Program-made: the position numbers and the translations under genes
In this document: in pieces, positions 1 through 9,403 of the stretch
How the letters are laid out: each line of letters begins with the position of its first letter
How positions within the stretch are numbered: the first letter of the stretch is position 1
Origin: Anabaena sp. WA102
Lineage (GTDB): Bacteria; Cyanobacteriota; Cyanobacteriia; Cyanobacteriales; Nostocaceae
Direction: 5' to 3'
NCBI RefSeq assembly: GCF_001277295.1
Contig: NZ_CP011456.1
Location: forward strand, 3,236,001 to 3,300,000
Length of the DNA stretch: 64,000 bases
Notes under the pieces: generated by a model
Database searches by the model: none
The model's input: only the letters and a program-made list of their open reading frames with translations
Told to the model about the DNA's origin: nothing

Positions 1-435
1 TCGCGCCAGCGTGCCGTAGGCATCGGCTAACATTACCCCAGAAATGGGAGTTGGTTTCCAGATTCCAATCAAAAATCTGGTTTCAATTTTAATATCCACA
101 GCGGTTAAAACCGTGGTCAGTGAGCAGTTCGGCAAGCTCATTGTAACACTTATCGAACTGCTCGTGCGGTCACTGAGCAGTTCGGCAAGCTCACTGTAAC
201 ACTTGTCGAAGTGTCGTTTCCCTCTCAGGTCTAAAGACGCGCTCGTTTCCCACTTACCGGGTGTTCTTATGAAGAAATAATCAACTTTCTTGCGGCTGGG
301 ATAACATTTCAAAGTTTAATTGAATTTCAAGCATCAGAAACGCCTCACTGTTGAATGATATTTCTATTTTACTGATATAAACCTTTATTTGTTGGGTTTT
401 CTTTCATCAATCCAATCTACAAGAGGAGCGATCGC
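1..435. repeat. Gene-free segment with a short direct repeat
   Basis: No convincing gene is seen. Two near-identical copies of a roughly 40-bp sequence begin at about 121 and 174 (shared core tgagcagttcggcaagctca), about 53 bp apart. Related sequence recurs near 20700. Around 214-250 there is a stem of the ggtctaaagac type, resembling the hairpin in the IS200/605-like repeats at 9404 and 18865. This may be debris of a transposon end, but that is only an inference. Confidence 0.5.
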
Positions 436-562
436 TTAGGGACTTCCAAGAAATAAATTATCCTGATTAACGAACCACAGAGGCGCAGAGGACACAGAGG
501 AATAAGGGTTTGAGAGATTTTTGCGTTAGGTGGTTGAGTATTTTTTTATTTGGAAGTCCCTT
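436..562. repeat. Dispersed element F, copy 1
   Basis: About 127 bp bounded by inverted ends: gggacttccaagaaataaa on the left and ttatttggaagtccc on the right. The interior contains the phrase aaccacagaggcgcagagg, common in this window. A second copy lies at 38929-39042. It has no coding capacity. It looks like a miniature inverted-repeat element; no related transposase is visible. Confidence 0.7.
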
Positions 563-661
563 ACGGCAGTGCGCTATTTTGTAGGATCTGTTGTAGAATA
601 AATACCGATAAGGAAGGTGCGTTACATTTCATTAACGCACCCTACAAGAATAGCAGCACTT

Positions 662-818
662 TTAGAGTTTGTTTGAAAACTTTTTCGTGTGGGATCTGAC
701 ACCCGCAGATCCCCCTAAATCCCTCTTGAAAAGGGGGACTTTGAGGAATTTAGCCCCCCTTTGTAAGGGGGGTTGGGGGGATCTCGATTAATTCTGATAC
801 TTTTCAAACATCCTCTAA
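662..818. repeat. Dispersed element B, copy 1
   Basis: About 157 bp with inverted ends of the type tagag..tgtttgaaaa and cttttcaaacatcctcta. Inside is an imperfect hairpin of two C/G-rich arms (agatccccctaaatcc and ggggggttggggggatct). Other copies lie at 10817, 15208, 15509 (nested) and, partial, 42538. It is non-coding and lies in the upstream region of the pentapeptide-repeat gene, so it may affect that gene's promoter. Confidence 0.75.
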
Positions 819-974
819 GCAAGAGATCAAACTGTGACATTGCAAAGTATATAAAGAACAGCAACCTTGTATGTCAATCATTAATATTACGGAATATTAA
901 AGTAGTTGTACAACACCCTTATAGATAGAGTTGAATATTACTTGGTCATTAACAATGATGAAGCCAGAAAAAAC

Positions 975-1667
975 ATGAGAAGATTTATTGCATCCTTAAT
1001 CGCTACTTGTTTGATTGCTATACTATCCCTAACTAGCTTTTCTAGTAATGCTTGGGCTTATAATCAAACTCAACTTGACCTTCTCAAAAGTGGTGTTGAA
1101 CAATGGAATAATTGGAATTTACACGGTGGGAGAGGAAGCCAAGATATTGATTTAACTGGAGCAGATTTGAGTGGTTTAAACCTAACTGATGCTTTTTTAC
1201 GCTTCTCAGACCTAAGTGGAGCAAATTTAGCTGGTACTAACCTACATGATGCCGATCTCATTAGTGTTAAATTAAATAATGCTAATTTGACTGGAGCAGA
1301 CTTGACCAAGGCATCTTTTTCCGATACAGACTTCGGTGGAGCAAACCTAACTGGGGCAAATCTAAGTGGATACCACTATGTAGGTGATTTTATCAATTTT
1401 CAAGGCGCAAACTTGACTGATGCTAACTTGGATAGTGAGGATCTGAAAGGATGTGATTCAAGTATATATACATCTGACAGATATGACGGATATGGCAGCT
1501 TCGACAAATACAGATGCGAAACCCGTTACCGAGGGGAGAAAAAAGGAGTTAGTTTCTATCAAGCAATTTACAATGAAAATACTCAATTTCCCTCTTCAGT
1601 AAATCCAGAACTTGCTGTTGCCAAAGAACCAAAAAATCCAAAGCGTGATAGCCGTTACAAGCGCTAA
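975..1667 (+). CDS. Exported pentapeptide-repeat protein
   Basis: The protein is 230 residues from the ATG at 975. An in-frame TTG at 906 would add 23 residues in front of the signal peptide and is less likely. The N-terminus is a clear signal peptide (MRRFIASLIATCLIAILS, cleavage after SNAWA). The middle has about a dozen A(D/N)LxG-type pentapeptides (for example TGADLSGLNLTDAFL), which in this family form a right-handed quadrilateral beta-helix. The C-terminal 80 residues are polar and not repeated. The stop codon TAA is formed by the first bases of repeat element E. Without the element the frame would run six codons further (YDPECYAN, counted from the split codon, then stop). Function is unknown; a periplasmic or lumenal location is inferred from the signal peptide. 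Confidence 0.85.
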   Translation: MRRFIASLIATCLIAILSLTSFSSNAWAYNQTQLDLLKSGVEQWNNWNLHGGRGSQDIDLTGADLSGLNLTDAFLRFSDLSGANLAGTNLHDADLISVKLNNANLTGADLTKASFSDTDFGGANLTGANLSGYHYVGDFINFQGANLTDANLDSEDLKGCDSSIYTSDRYDGYGSFDKYRCETRYRGEKKGVSFYQAIYNENTQFPSSVNPELAVAKEPKNPKRDSRYKR

Positions 1668-1816
1668 GTAATTGGACAAAAATATTTACAGTCATTGCGA
1701 GCGAAGGGAAGCAATCACAACCCTTGCGATTGCTTCATTTCACTTCGTTCCATATGGCTAACGCCACGCTGCGCTAACGCAATGACATTGTGTAATTAAT
1801 TCTGTCTCACTACTTA
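1667..1816. repeat. Dispersed element E, copy 1
   Basis: A 150-bp element running from taagtaattggacaaaaata to ctgtctcactactta, with a TA at each edge (1665-1666 and 1815-1816) consistent with a TA target duplication. The interior has long inverted arms around gattgcttc and the phrase gctaacgccacgctgcgc. Copies in the opposite orientation lie at 38763 and 51679. Here the left end supplies the stop codon of the pentapeptide-repeat gene. Confidence 0.8.
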
Positions 1817-1910
1817 TGATCCAGAATGCTATGCCAATTAGAATTTGCATATTAACAGGAAAACCCGAATATTTGGTATAATTTTCCAGAGTTTGAAGAT
1901 TACAATTAAA

Positions 1911-1943
1911 AAATCCCTAACTTTTCCAGTAAGTTAGGGATTT
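1911..1943 (-). terminator. Rho-independent terminator between convergent genes
   Basis: A perfect 12-bp stem (aatccctaactt / aagttagggatt) with a 7-nt loop. On the minus strand it is followed by a run of T residues, so it best fits the end of the CBM20/SGNH gene. On the plus strand it is followed by ttttattg, so it may act in both directions. Confidence 0.8.
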
Positions 1944-2034
1944 TATTGTTTGTAAGGCTAATTTGGGAGGGTTCTGGAAAATGCAGATTTAATTTCTACC
2001 AGATGTCTAATTTGCAAAATATTATGACAACAGC

Positions 2035-4281
2035 TTACCCCTTCGGTGGATTTGGTGGACACCAAAACAGGTTTTTACTGGACACTCCCAACGATTCTAA
2101 AATCCCTTTCATCACATCTGTACAATACATCCAATGTCCTAAATCGTCATACATTCGATCAGGATTAAACTCGAAATTGTAATGCAATACATTAGACAAA
2201 TTTGAAAACTCATCAGCAGATTGGGGAGAAATAATCAACAGTTGAAAAGGTTTACCCTGAGATTGTTTTTCCAACTTATTCAACAGATCAATTACTCCAC
2301 CTCGGTCAGCGATTCCTGTGCGAATAAACAGCACCTCGTCACAATGATCGAGGGCATACCAAAACCTTTCCGAACGTGCCGTATACCGCACTCGCATCCG
2401 TTCATGGATGGGAGACATATCGTTAACAGGGTCTTCCGTATCCTCAACTTCATGGGCAAAGGATAGACCGCCCCATTTGCTATGATAAATTCTGTGTTCC
2501 TCGGAATTGTAATGCAGCAAATGAGGATTCCACATATCATAAAAACGGTTTTCGATGATATCTGCAATATCTGCTATCTTGGTCGTGCGGGTCAAATCAA
2601 AGGGAAAAGCTGGACCATCGTACTCCATCTTATACAACATCATGCGGACGGCACAGCGATCGCCCAACGGCAAAATAGCCACACGGCTAATATCCGATAA
2701 TTTGCATTTGTATTCCAAAAATACTGCTGATTTCGGTGGCGCTTTCACCCGACTTTCTAACCCATGCTTACCAATCATCATGGTGCGAAAAGGTGCATCG
2801 GGTTGAAGGGGATCTTCATATACACCCGATGGTATAGCTTTTAATGCTTTGCGGATCTCCGTCCACATCGGCTGGATATTGTACTCATTATCTGATTCGT
2901 TGATAATCCAGATGTGATGTTCATCTTTTTGTAAAATCCCCAGATGCCCATCATAGAATAAAACCTGGGAGTTATTCGGTGCAAAAAGATTGAAAGCCGC
3001 ACTATATTCCAAGTCAGCGCCAGGGGGAATATTTAGGGTTGTGGAGATAGTTCCATTCTCTTGCACAGCAAAGAAGGGGAGTATTCCTGGTTCGGTATTT
3101 TTGGCAATGTAAATACCGGGGATTAATCCTGCCTTATTTTGTAGAACAGTTTGTAATTCTTGCCAATAAGCAGCAATGGTATAACTATATTTTGATGGAT
3201 TTTTAATCCGCAAACTCTTGTCTTCGATAGATGCACAGATATAGAAACCTGCGTTATCAAGATAGATGGGAACTTCGTTCGGTTGCCAGAAGCGTTGTTT
3301 TTCTTTTGCTAATTCGTCTTTTTCAATTTGGAAGAAGCGCAGGTCTATGGCCTCATACATCAGGTTGTGACCGATGGTGTTAGGGTGAGATGGGTCAAAG
3401 GATATTCCCTCTTGCCAGCGTCCCTGACCATTATCTAATGGTGCTAACCAATCCAAAACCGGCACACCCCAATTCAACATTCGGTTGTGTGTATCTTTCA
3501 ACAACCAATGATGTTCAGGGGAAAAATCGCCATTGGGATAGACCCCTCCTAAAATTGGACGTGCGCCCAGTTTCCGGGTCATTTTTACCAACTGCTGCAA
3601 GCCACTTTCAAAACGTCGCTGTACTGCGCGGCGTTCGTGAGGAGGGCAATAAGCTAACCCTTCGTTACCCAAAGATAAGGCAATAATTACTATATCCGGT
3701 TGTTCTGGGGTGACAACTGAGGCGAATCGAGCGATCGTTCTGCTGACATTTGCGCCCGATTCTGATAAATTAATTACTTGATGTCCATATTTTTGCTGCA
3801 AATCCTCTGCCAACAACCAAGCCCAACCTCTCAATAACCAAGCTTTATAGCCCAAGGACACAGAACTGCCAATCACGACAATTTTCAGACCGTCTGACTC
3901 TTTTGCAATGGGTTTATTGTCAGTAACATCCCGAAAATATCCAAAGGGATAGGGCTGTAAATAACCATAAGCACCATCATCCACAACAATAGTCCGGGAT
4001 TGTTCTTCACTGTTAATTGGTAGCCAACGGTTTGCACCTATAGCTTCCCATTGTCCCCGTCCTTTGGCATCAATGCGTACATACTTGTATTCAACTCTTT
4101 GGCAATTATCAGACGATTGGATGTCAATTTCTTGATCTGTCCACCATAAAGGATAGCAATCGCCACTTGTCCGAAGATGAACACATTTGGTAATATCCCA
4201 CAATCCCAATTCGGGAGTAGAACCGACGATACCAATGGATTCACCAGTTTGTGTGGAAGCACTAACCTGGAATTGATACAT
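2035..4281 (-). CDS. CBM20 - SGNH hydrolase - DUF1796 fusion protein
   Basis: The chosen start is the ATG at 4281 (748 residues), because residue 1 there opens the carbohydrate-binding fold (MYQFQVSAST). The upstream in-frame start at 4356 adds 25 unrelated residues. Residues about 1-95 look like a CBM20 starch-binding domain (GSTPELGLWD, W-rich strands). Residues about 125-330 are SGNH/GDSL-like: block I VIGSSVSLGY with GSS in place of GDS, a block with LSLGNEG, and the C-terminal Asp-x-x-His as DPSHPN. A middle beta-rich region follows. The last 230 residues (LPLGDRCAVR, FPFDLTRT, DEVLFIRTG) resemble DUF1796, a papain-like putative cysteine peptidase family. Substrate is unknown; a polysaccharide esterase or lipase role is inferred. 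A minus-strand terminator lies just downstream. Confidence 0.75.
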   Translation of the reverse strand: MYQFQVSASTQTGESIGIVGSTPELGLWDITKCVHLRTSGDCYPLWWTDQEIDIQSSDNCQRVEYKYVRIDAKGRGQWEAIGANRWLPINSEEQSRTIVVDDGAYGYLQPYPFGYFRDVTDNKPIAKESDGLKIVVIGSSVSLGYKAWLLRGWAWLLAEDLQQKYGHQVINLSESGANVSRTIARFASVVTPEQPDIVIIALSLGNEGLAYCPPHERRAVQRRFESGLQQLVKMTRKLGARPILGGVYPNGDFSPEHHWLLKDTHNRMLNWGVPVLDWLAPLDNGQGRWQEGISFDPSHPNTIGHNLMYEAIDLRFFQIEKDELAKEKQRFWQPNEVPIYLDNAGFYICASIEDKSLRIKNPSKYSYTIAAYWQELQTVLQNKAGLIPGIYIAKNTEPGILPFFAVQENGTISTTLNIPPGADLEYSAAFNLFAPNNSQVLFYDGHLGILQKDEHHIWIINESDNEYNIQPMWTEIRKALKAIPSGVYEDPLQPDAPFRTMMIGKHGLESRVKAPPKSAVFLEYKCKLSDISRVAILPLGDRCAVRMMLYKMEYDGPAFPFDLTRTTKIADIADIIENRFYDMWNPHLLHYNSEEHRIYHSKWGGLSFAHEVEDTEDPVNDMSPIHERMRVRYTARSERFWYALDHCDEVLFIRTGIADRGGVIDLLNKLEKQSQGKPFQLLIISPQSADEFSNLSNVLHYNFEFNPDRMYDDLGHWMYCTDVMKGILESLGVSSKNLFWCPPNPPKG

Positions 4282-4604
4282 ATGTTTCTGCTGGTTTAGG
4301 TGTACAATGCTATGCGTAAAGGCGGAATCCTGGCAAATACCTTGACAGACTATCACATAGAATACCTAGTGAGGATAAAAAATATGTGCATTTGTACCAA
4401 ATTTTTTTACAGCGATTTTCGGGTAAATGAACCACATTTTTTTGTCTCACGCAGAGGCGCAAAGACGCAAAGAGGAATCAAGAGTGTGGTCTAAATACAT
4501 GAAAACTACGATAATCTAAAATCTAAAATTGCCAACAGATGACCAAGGTTTTCCAAGCCTGTGGCAAAATTTAGTAAAGTTGTAATAAAATTAATATTCC
4601 CAGC

Positions 4605-7600
4605 ATGACCGTAACTATTCCTAATCTCCCCAGTCTTTACGAAGCCTTCTCCACAGAAGCCAAATGGCAAAAATTCTGGGAAGACAACCAAGTTTACAAA
4701 GCTGACCCCAACCACAAAGGCGAACCCTACTGCATCGTTATCCCTCCACCTAACGTAACTGGCAGTTTGCACATGGGTCACGCCTTTGAAGGGGCTATCA
4801 TTGACACCCTGGTACGTTACCACCGCATGAAGGGACGGAACACCCTATGGCTACCGGGAACTGACCATGCCAGCATTGCTGTACAAACGATTTTAGAAAA
4901 GCAACTCAAAGCCGAGGGCAAAACTCGCCATGATTTAGGGCGAGAAAAGTTCCTAGAACGGGCTTGGCAATGGAAGGCGGAATCTGGTGGGACAATTATT
5001 AATCAGTTAAAACGGTTAGGCGTGTCCGTAGACTGGACGCGGGAACGCTTTACTTTAGATGAAGGTTTATCAAAAGCTGTTTTAGAAGCATTTATTCGCC
5101 TTCATGAAGAGGGATTAATTCATCGTAGTAACTATTTAGTCAATTGGTGTCCCGCTTCTGGTTCGGCGGTGTCTGATTTGGAAGTAGAACCCAAGGAGGT
5201 AAATGGGAATCTGTGGTATTTCCGTTATCCTCTCAGCGACGGTTCTGGCTTTCTGGAAGTGGCGACAACTCGCCCCGAAACTATGTTAGGTGATACAGGT
5301 GTGGCGGTTAATCCCCATGACGACAGATATAAACACCTGATTGGGAAAACCGTAACTTTACCAATTATGAACCGGGAAATCCCGATTATTGGTGATGAAT
5401 TGGTGGACGCGACCTTTGGAACAGGTTGCGTGAAGGTGACTCCAGCCCATGACCCCAATGATTTTGAAATGGGTAAACGCCATGATTTGCCCTTCATTAA
5501 TATTATGAATAAGGACGGCACACTCAATGAAAATGCCGGTGATTTTCAAGGTCAAGACCGCTTTGTGGCGCGGAAAAATTTGGTAGCCCGTTTAGATGCT
5601 GAAAGTGTTTTAGTCAAAGTTGAGGAATATAAACATACAGTACCTTATAGCGATCGCGGAAAAGTCCCTGTTGAACCTCTGCTTTCTACCCAATGGTTTG
5701 TCAAAATCCGCCCCCTGGCTGATAAAACTTTAGATTTCCTTGATAACCAAGATTCCCCCGAAATTGTCCCCCAACGTTGGCATAAAGTTTATCGTGATTG
5801 GTTAGTAAATCTGCGTGATTGGTGTATTTCTCGCCAGTTGTGGTGGGGGCATCAAATCCCCGCTTGGTATGCTGTCAGCGAAACTCAAGGAGAAATTACC
5901 GACTCTACCCCTTATTTTGTCGCCCGCAATGAAGCAGAAGCGCTACAAAAAGCCAAATTGCAATTTGGGGAAGATGTGAAATTAGTTCAAGACCCCGATG
6001 TTTTAGATACTTGGTTTTCTTCGGGACTGTGGCCATTTTCTACTTTAGGTTGGCCGGAAGAAACCGAAGATTTAGCGGCATATTACCCCACAGCAACCCT
6101 AGTTACTGGTTTTGATATTATCTTTTTCTGGGTAGCTAGAATGACGATGATGGGAACACATTTTACCGGAAAAATGCCGTTTAAAACTGTGTACATTCAT
6201 GGTTTGGTCAGGGATGAAAATAATAAGAAAATGTCCAAATCAGCAAATAATGGTATTGATCCTTTGTTGTTGATTGCCAAATATGGAACTGATGCTTTAC
6301 GCTATACCTTAATTAAGGAAGTTGCGGGCGCAGGTCAAGATATTCGTTTAGAATATGACCGCAAAAAAGATGAATCTATCTCTGTCGAAGCTTCTCGCAA
6401 TTTTGCCAATAAGTTGTGGAATGCTGCCCGATTTGTCATGATGAATTTGGATGGACAAACCCCAGCCCAATTAGGTCAACCAATTCCCACAGAATTAAGT
6501 GATAAGTGGATTGTTTCCCGGTTCAACCAAGTTGTTAAACAAACTAATCATGACATTGATAATTATGGTTTAGGTGAAGCAGCAAAGGGACTTTATGAAT
6601 TTATTTGGGGTGATTTCTGTGATTGGTATATTGAATTAGTTAAATCTAGATTACAGAAAGATGCAGAACCCGCATCTCGCAAAGTAGCCCAACAAATCAT
6701 TGCTTACATTCTCGAAGGGATTTTAAAATTACTCCATCCCTTTATGCCTCATATTACTGAAGAAATTTGGCAAACTCTCACCCAACAACCTGCCGAAAAT
6801 CCTCAACTTTTACCCTTGCAATCCTATCCTGAAGCCGATGAAAATTTCATTGATTCAGCTTTAGAGACACAGTTTGATTTATTAATTGGCACAATTCGCA
6901 CAATTCGTAATTTGCGGGCAGAAGCAGATATTAAACCAGGGGTAAAAATTACTGCCAATTTACAAACTGAAAGCGAAAGTGAAAGATTTATTCTCACTGC
7001 TGGACAGGCTTATATTCAAGATTTAGCCAAGGTAGAAAATTTAACAATTGTTGATACTAATCCTGTTGTTGTTCCCCAAGAGATTGTCACAGTCGAAAAT
7101 AATAAATATTGGGGTGGAATCAATATCATCGGTTTAACAATTGTCGCCATTATCAGCTTAAAAGTAGCTATATTTGTGGGAAATACTGCCTTAGATATTC
7201 CCATATTTGGAACTGGCTTTGAAATAGTTGGTTTGGGTTATGTAGTTTGGTTTGCTTTCCGCTATTTACTCAATGCCCAAGCAAGAGAAGAGTTATCTGC
7301 AAAATACTTTCCACCCAGTGAAACACCAACTGCACCAGAATTACCACCAACTGCACCCCCGGAAAAAGAAAATTCCATTGCTGGTGTTGTCGGGACTGTA
7401 CAGGTAGTTATTCCTTTAAAAGGAGTTGTAGATATTGAAGTTGTGCGTGCAAAACTGGAGAAAAGCTTACAAAAAGCCGAAGCAGAAGCCCAATCTTTAA
7501 GTGCAAGATTAAGCAATTCTAAGTTTGTGGATAAAGCCCCCGCAGATGTAGTACAGACTGCAAGAGAGACTTTAGCAGAAGCACAAAAACAAGCAGAAAT

Positions 7601-7631
7601 TTTACGTATACGGTTGGAAACATTATCCTAG
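4605..7631 (+). CDS. valS: Valyl-tRNA synthetase with inserted CAAD membrane domain
   Basis: Class I synthetase that charges tRNA-Val. The protein has 1008 residues. The HIGH-type motif is HMGH at residues 56-59 (within PPNVTGSLHMGHAF) and KMSKS is at 542-546; the editing and anticodon-binding regions lie in the usual order. Between about residues 834 and 910 there is an extra segment with two hydrophobic helices (IIGLTIVAIISLKVAIFVG and IVGLGYVVWFAFRYLL), then a Pro-rich linker (about 912-935), then the normal C-terminal coiled-coil arm (VRAKLEKSLQKAEAEAQ). This matches the CAAD domain known from cyanobacterial aminoacyl-tRNA synthetases, which attaches the enzyme to thylakoid membranes. Start: ATG at 4605, with the family N-terminus immediately after. 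Confidence 0.97.
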   Translation: MTVTIPNLPSLYEAFSTEAKWQKFWEDNQVYKADPNHKGEPYCIVIPPPNVTGSLHMGHAFEGAIIDTLVRYHRMKGRNTLWLPGTDHASIAVQTILEKQLKAEGKTRHDLGREKFLERAWQWKAESGGTIINQLKRLGVSVDWTRERFTLDEGLSKAVLEAFIRLHEEGLIHRSNYLVNWCPASGSAVSDLEVEPKEVNGNLWYFRYPLSDGSGFLEVATTRPETMLGDTGVAVNPHDDRYKHLIGKTVTLPIMNREIPIIGDELVDATFGTGCVKVTPAHDPNDFEMGKRHDLPFINIMNKDGTLNENAGDFQGQDRFVARKNLVARLDAESVLVKVEEYKHTVPYSDRGKVPVEPLLSTQWFVKIRPLADKTLDFLDNQDSPEIVPQRWHKVYRDWLVNLRDWCISRQLWWGHQIPAWYAVSETQGEITDSTPYFVARNEAEALQKAKLQFGEDVKLVQDPDVLDTWFSSGLWPFSTLGWPEETEDLAAYYPTATLVTGFDIIFFWVARMTMMGTHFTGKMPFKTVYIHGLVRDENNKKMSKSANNGIDPLLLIAKYGTDALRYTLIKEVAGAGQDIRLEYDRKKDESISVEASRNFANKLWNAARFVMMNLDGQTPAQLGQPIPTELSDKWIVSRFNQVVKQTNHDIDNYGLGEAAKGLYEFIWGDFCDWYIELVKSRLQKDAEPASRKVAQQIIAYILEGILKLLHPFMPHITEEIWQTLTQQPAENPQLLPLQSYPEADENFIDSALETQFDLLIGTIRTIRNLRAEADIKPGVKITANLQTESESERFILTAGQAYIQDLAKVENLTIVDTNPVVVPQEIVTVENNKYWGGINIIGLTIVAIISLKVAIFVGNTALDIPIFGTGFEIVGLGYVVWFAFRYLLNAQAREELSAKYFPPSETPTAPELPPTAPPEKENSIAGVVGTVQVVIPLKGVVDIEVVRAKLEKSLQKAEAEAQSLSARLSNSKFVDKAPADVVQTARETLAEAQKQAEILRIRLETLS

Positions 7632-7726
7632 ATATCGCTTCCTGAGTTTGGTATAAGTATAATGGGTAATTGGTGATTGGAAAGATTCGCTATTACCCAT
7701 TACCCATTACCTATTCCTTAGCAATT

Positions 7727-8259
7727 ATGTTATATCTTGCCCAAATACATAAAAATGATTTTTTAGATCAGTATCAATTACGTTTAAGTAGGTTAGCATT
7801 GAAAATCGTCGTTATGGCAAGGCAAGAGGCAAGAGGCAAGAGGCAAGAGTGAAGAGGGTTTGGGCGATTTTACTTTTCGTTACATATTTCGGTTTTTTTC
7901 CGTTCACCTACTTATTAGCACGTCAAGAATCAAAAAACTTTTGGCTGACAATTTCGGAAGAAATGTTAATTCTCTTAGGAAAGGGAAACACTAAAATTAA
8001 TAAATTATTAGTATTAGTTGAACTATCTCCTCAAGGTGAAATTGAAACAATTAAAGATGCCACTGACTGGGTAATTAATTTAGTGCAAACCTATCTTTCT
8101 ACAGGAGTTACTTCTGAATTTCTCAAACAAGAAGCGGTAAAAATGGAGAATTGGCAGCAAAGTTTAACTTTACAAAATCAAGATTTAGCCCGTCGTAGTT
8201 TAGAATTAGAAGCCCGTCGTGAACAAATTGGAGCTTTAAAAGAAAGTCTCAACCGTTAA
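7727..8259 (+). pseudogene. Small coiled-coil protein gene split by element A
   Basis: The original gene starts at ATG 7727 (MLYLAQIHKNDFLDQYQLRL) and stops at 8259. After codon 20 it is interrupted by a 128-bp copy of element A (7787-7914). Deleting the element and one TA restores a continuous 134-residue frame reading QLRL-LARQESKNFW across the joint. Today the first part runs into a stop at 7850-7852. A second frame opens at GTG 7849 inside the element and re-enters the gene (136 residues, 7849-8259), replacing the native 20 residues with a 22-residue hydrophobic stretch (starts KRVWAILLF). The C-terminal third is a predicted coiled coil (LARRSLELEARREQIGALKE). I do not recognise the family. 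It may still be expressed in altered form. Confidence 0.8.
7787..7914 (+). repeat. Element A, 128-bp copy inside a gene
   Basis: The ends are inverted (taagtaggt at 7785, acctactta at 7906-7914) with TA on both sides, consistent with a TA target duplication. The interior holds heptamer repeats (ggcaaga), then gtgaagagggtttgggcg. An AGAGG 5 nt before the GTG resembles a ribosome binding site. From that GTG the element has 22 open codons and leaves in the same frame as the host gene. It is the same length as the copies at 29757 and 61519. Confidence 0.85.
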
Positions 8260-8593
8260 GGAAATAATCGTAAACAAACTGAAGCATAAATAGGGCTTGC
8301 TGATAGCGTAGCGTGCCATTTCTCGTTCCCAGTCTCCGACTGGGAATGCCATCATAGAGGCTCTGCCTCAACCTCCATACCAATATCAATCAAAGAAATA
8401 CAATGGGACGCAGCCGCTATCATGTGTTTTGTGAAGCTTGATCACCTGTATAAATCGTTCCCAGTCTCTGACTGGGAATGTTATTTTAGAGGCTCTGCCT
8501 TATCTGTCTTAATATAATGCTAAAATAAAACCACAACTTCTGAATTATTGCTACATTTTAGAAATAGAAATTCTATCTTTAGGATTGTTAAGA
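8260..8593. repeat. Gene-free spacer with two short dispersed hairpin repeats
   Basis: Two copies (about 8324-8371 and 8456-8502) of a 48-bp module: ctcgttcccagtctccgact, ggaatg, then agaggctctgcct. The cccagtctccgactggg part forms a hairpin. The same module occurs at 9777 and, paired head to head, inside element H (29190 and 54951). No gene is seen. Confidence 0.65.
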
Positions 8594-9403
8594 ATGTATC
8601 AAACAGATCCGCCACTTTCCCCTAAAGAAACATTACCGACAATGTATGATCTTCCTAGCGAAGACCCGGAGGAACCTGGTTTGCCAGATCAATTTCATTT
8701 ATTCCAACCACAATTATTAGCAGAAACATTCCGTCCCCCTGACTATCCTAGCGACCAAATATTTACAGGAAGTGATCTGAATCTTTACTATGATTTGCGT
8801 CATCCTTCATGGTATAAACGCCCTGATTGGTTTGCAGTGTTAGGTGTTCCCTCTCTTTATGACAAAAGAGATTTGCGGTTAAGTTATGTGGTTTGGCAAG
8901 AAGCGGTTAATCCTCATATTATTGTTGAATTACTCTCACCAGGAACAGAGAAAGAAGACTTAGGGACAATATTAAGAGATGTAGAAAAACCTCCTGGTAA
9001 ATGGGAAGTTTACGAACAAATTTTAAGAGTACCCTATTACGCCATCTTTGATCGTTATAAATCTGAATTTAGAATGTTTCAGTTAACAGGCGCTCGTTAT
9101 GCTGAAGTAAAATTATCAGATTTTCGGTTTTGGATTCCCGAAATAGAATTAGGTTTAGGAGTGTGGCAAGGAAGTTATAAAAACGTCGAAATGCCTTGGT
9201 TACGTTGGTACGACAAAGACGGTAATTGGATATTAACCAGCACAGAGGAGGAAAGACAGAAAGCTGAACAAGAAAGACAGAAAGCTGAACAGGAAAGACA
9301 AAAAGCTGAACAAGAAAGACAAAAGTTAGAACAAGAAAGGCAAAAAACCGAAAGATTAATTGCCCAACTTCGTGCGCTTGGTGTTGAACCAGATTTAGAT
9401 TGA
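8594..9403 (+). CDS. Uma2 family (DUF820) protein with Gln/Glu-rich coiled-coil tail
   Basis: 269 residues from ATG 8594 (a TTG three codons upstream is in frame). The body (about residues 20-205) fits the Uma2/DUF820 family, which has a PD-(D/E)XK nuclease-like fold and is greatly expanded in cyanobacteria: YYDLRHPSWYKRPDWFAVLG, NPHIIVELLSPGTEKED, and later YYAIFDRYKSEFRMFQL. Residues about 215-260 are tandem heptads of QERQKAE, encoded by a nearly perfect 21-bp tandem repeat at about 9247-9340; they should form a long coiled coil. The biological role of the family is not established. It stands alone, with repeats on both sides. Confidence 0.85.
   Translation: MYQTDPPLSPKETLPTMYDLPSEDPEEPGLPDQFHLFQPQLLAETFRPPDYPSDQIFTGSDLNLYYDLRHPSWYKRPDWFAVLGVPSLYDKRDLRLSYVVWQEAVNPHIIVELLSPGTEKEDLGTILRDVEKPPGKWEVYEQILRVPYYAIFDRYKSEFRMFQLTGARYAEVKLSDFRFWIPEIELGLGVWQGSYKNVEMPWLRWYDKDGNWILTSTEEERQKAEQERQKAEQERQKAEQERQKLEQERQKTERLIAQLRALGVEPDLD

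Noticed and set aside
2292..2567. Minus-strand frame inside the CBM20/SGNH gene and other overlapping frames there
   Set aside because: They are fully contained in the real gene, with no start context and unnatural composition.
7670..7852. 60-codon plus-strand frame starting at 7670
   Set aside because: Its first part is spacer. The real start is ATG 7727 of the interrupted gene, and the end of the frame is element A.
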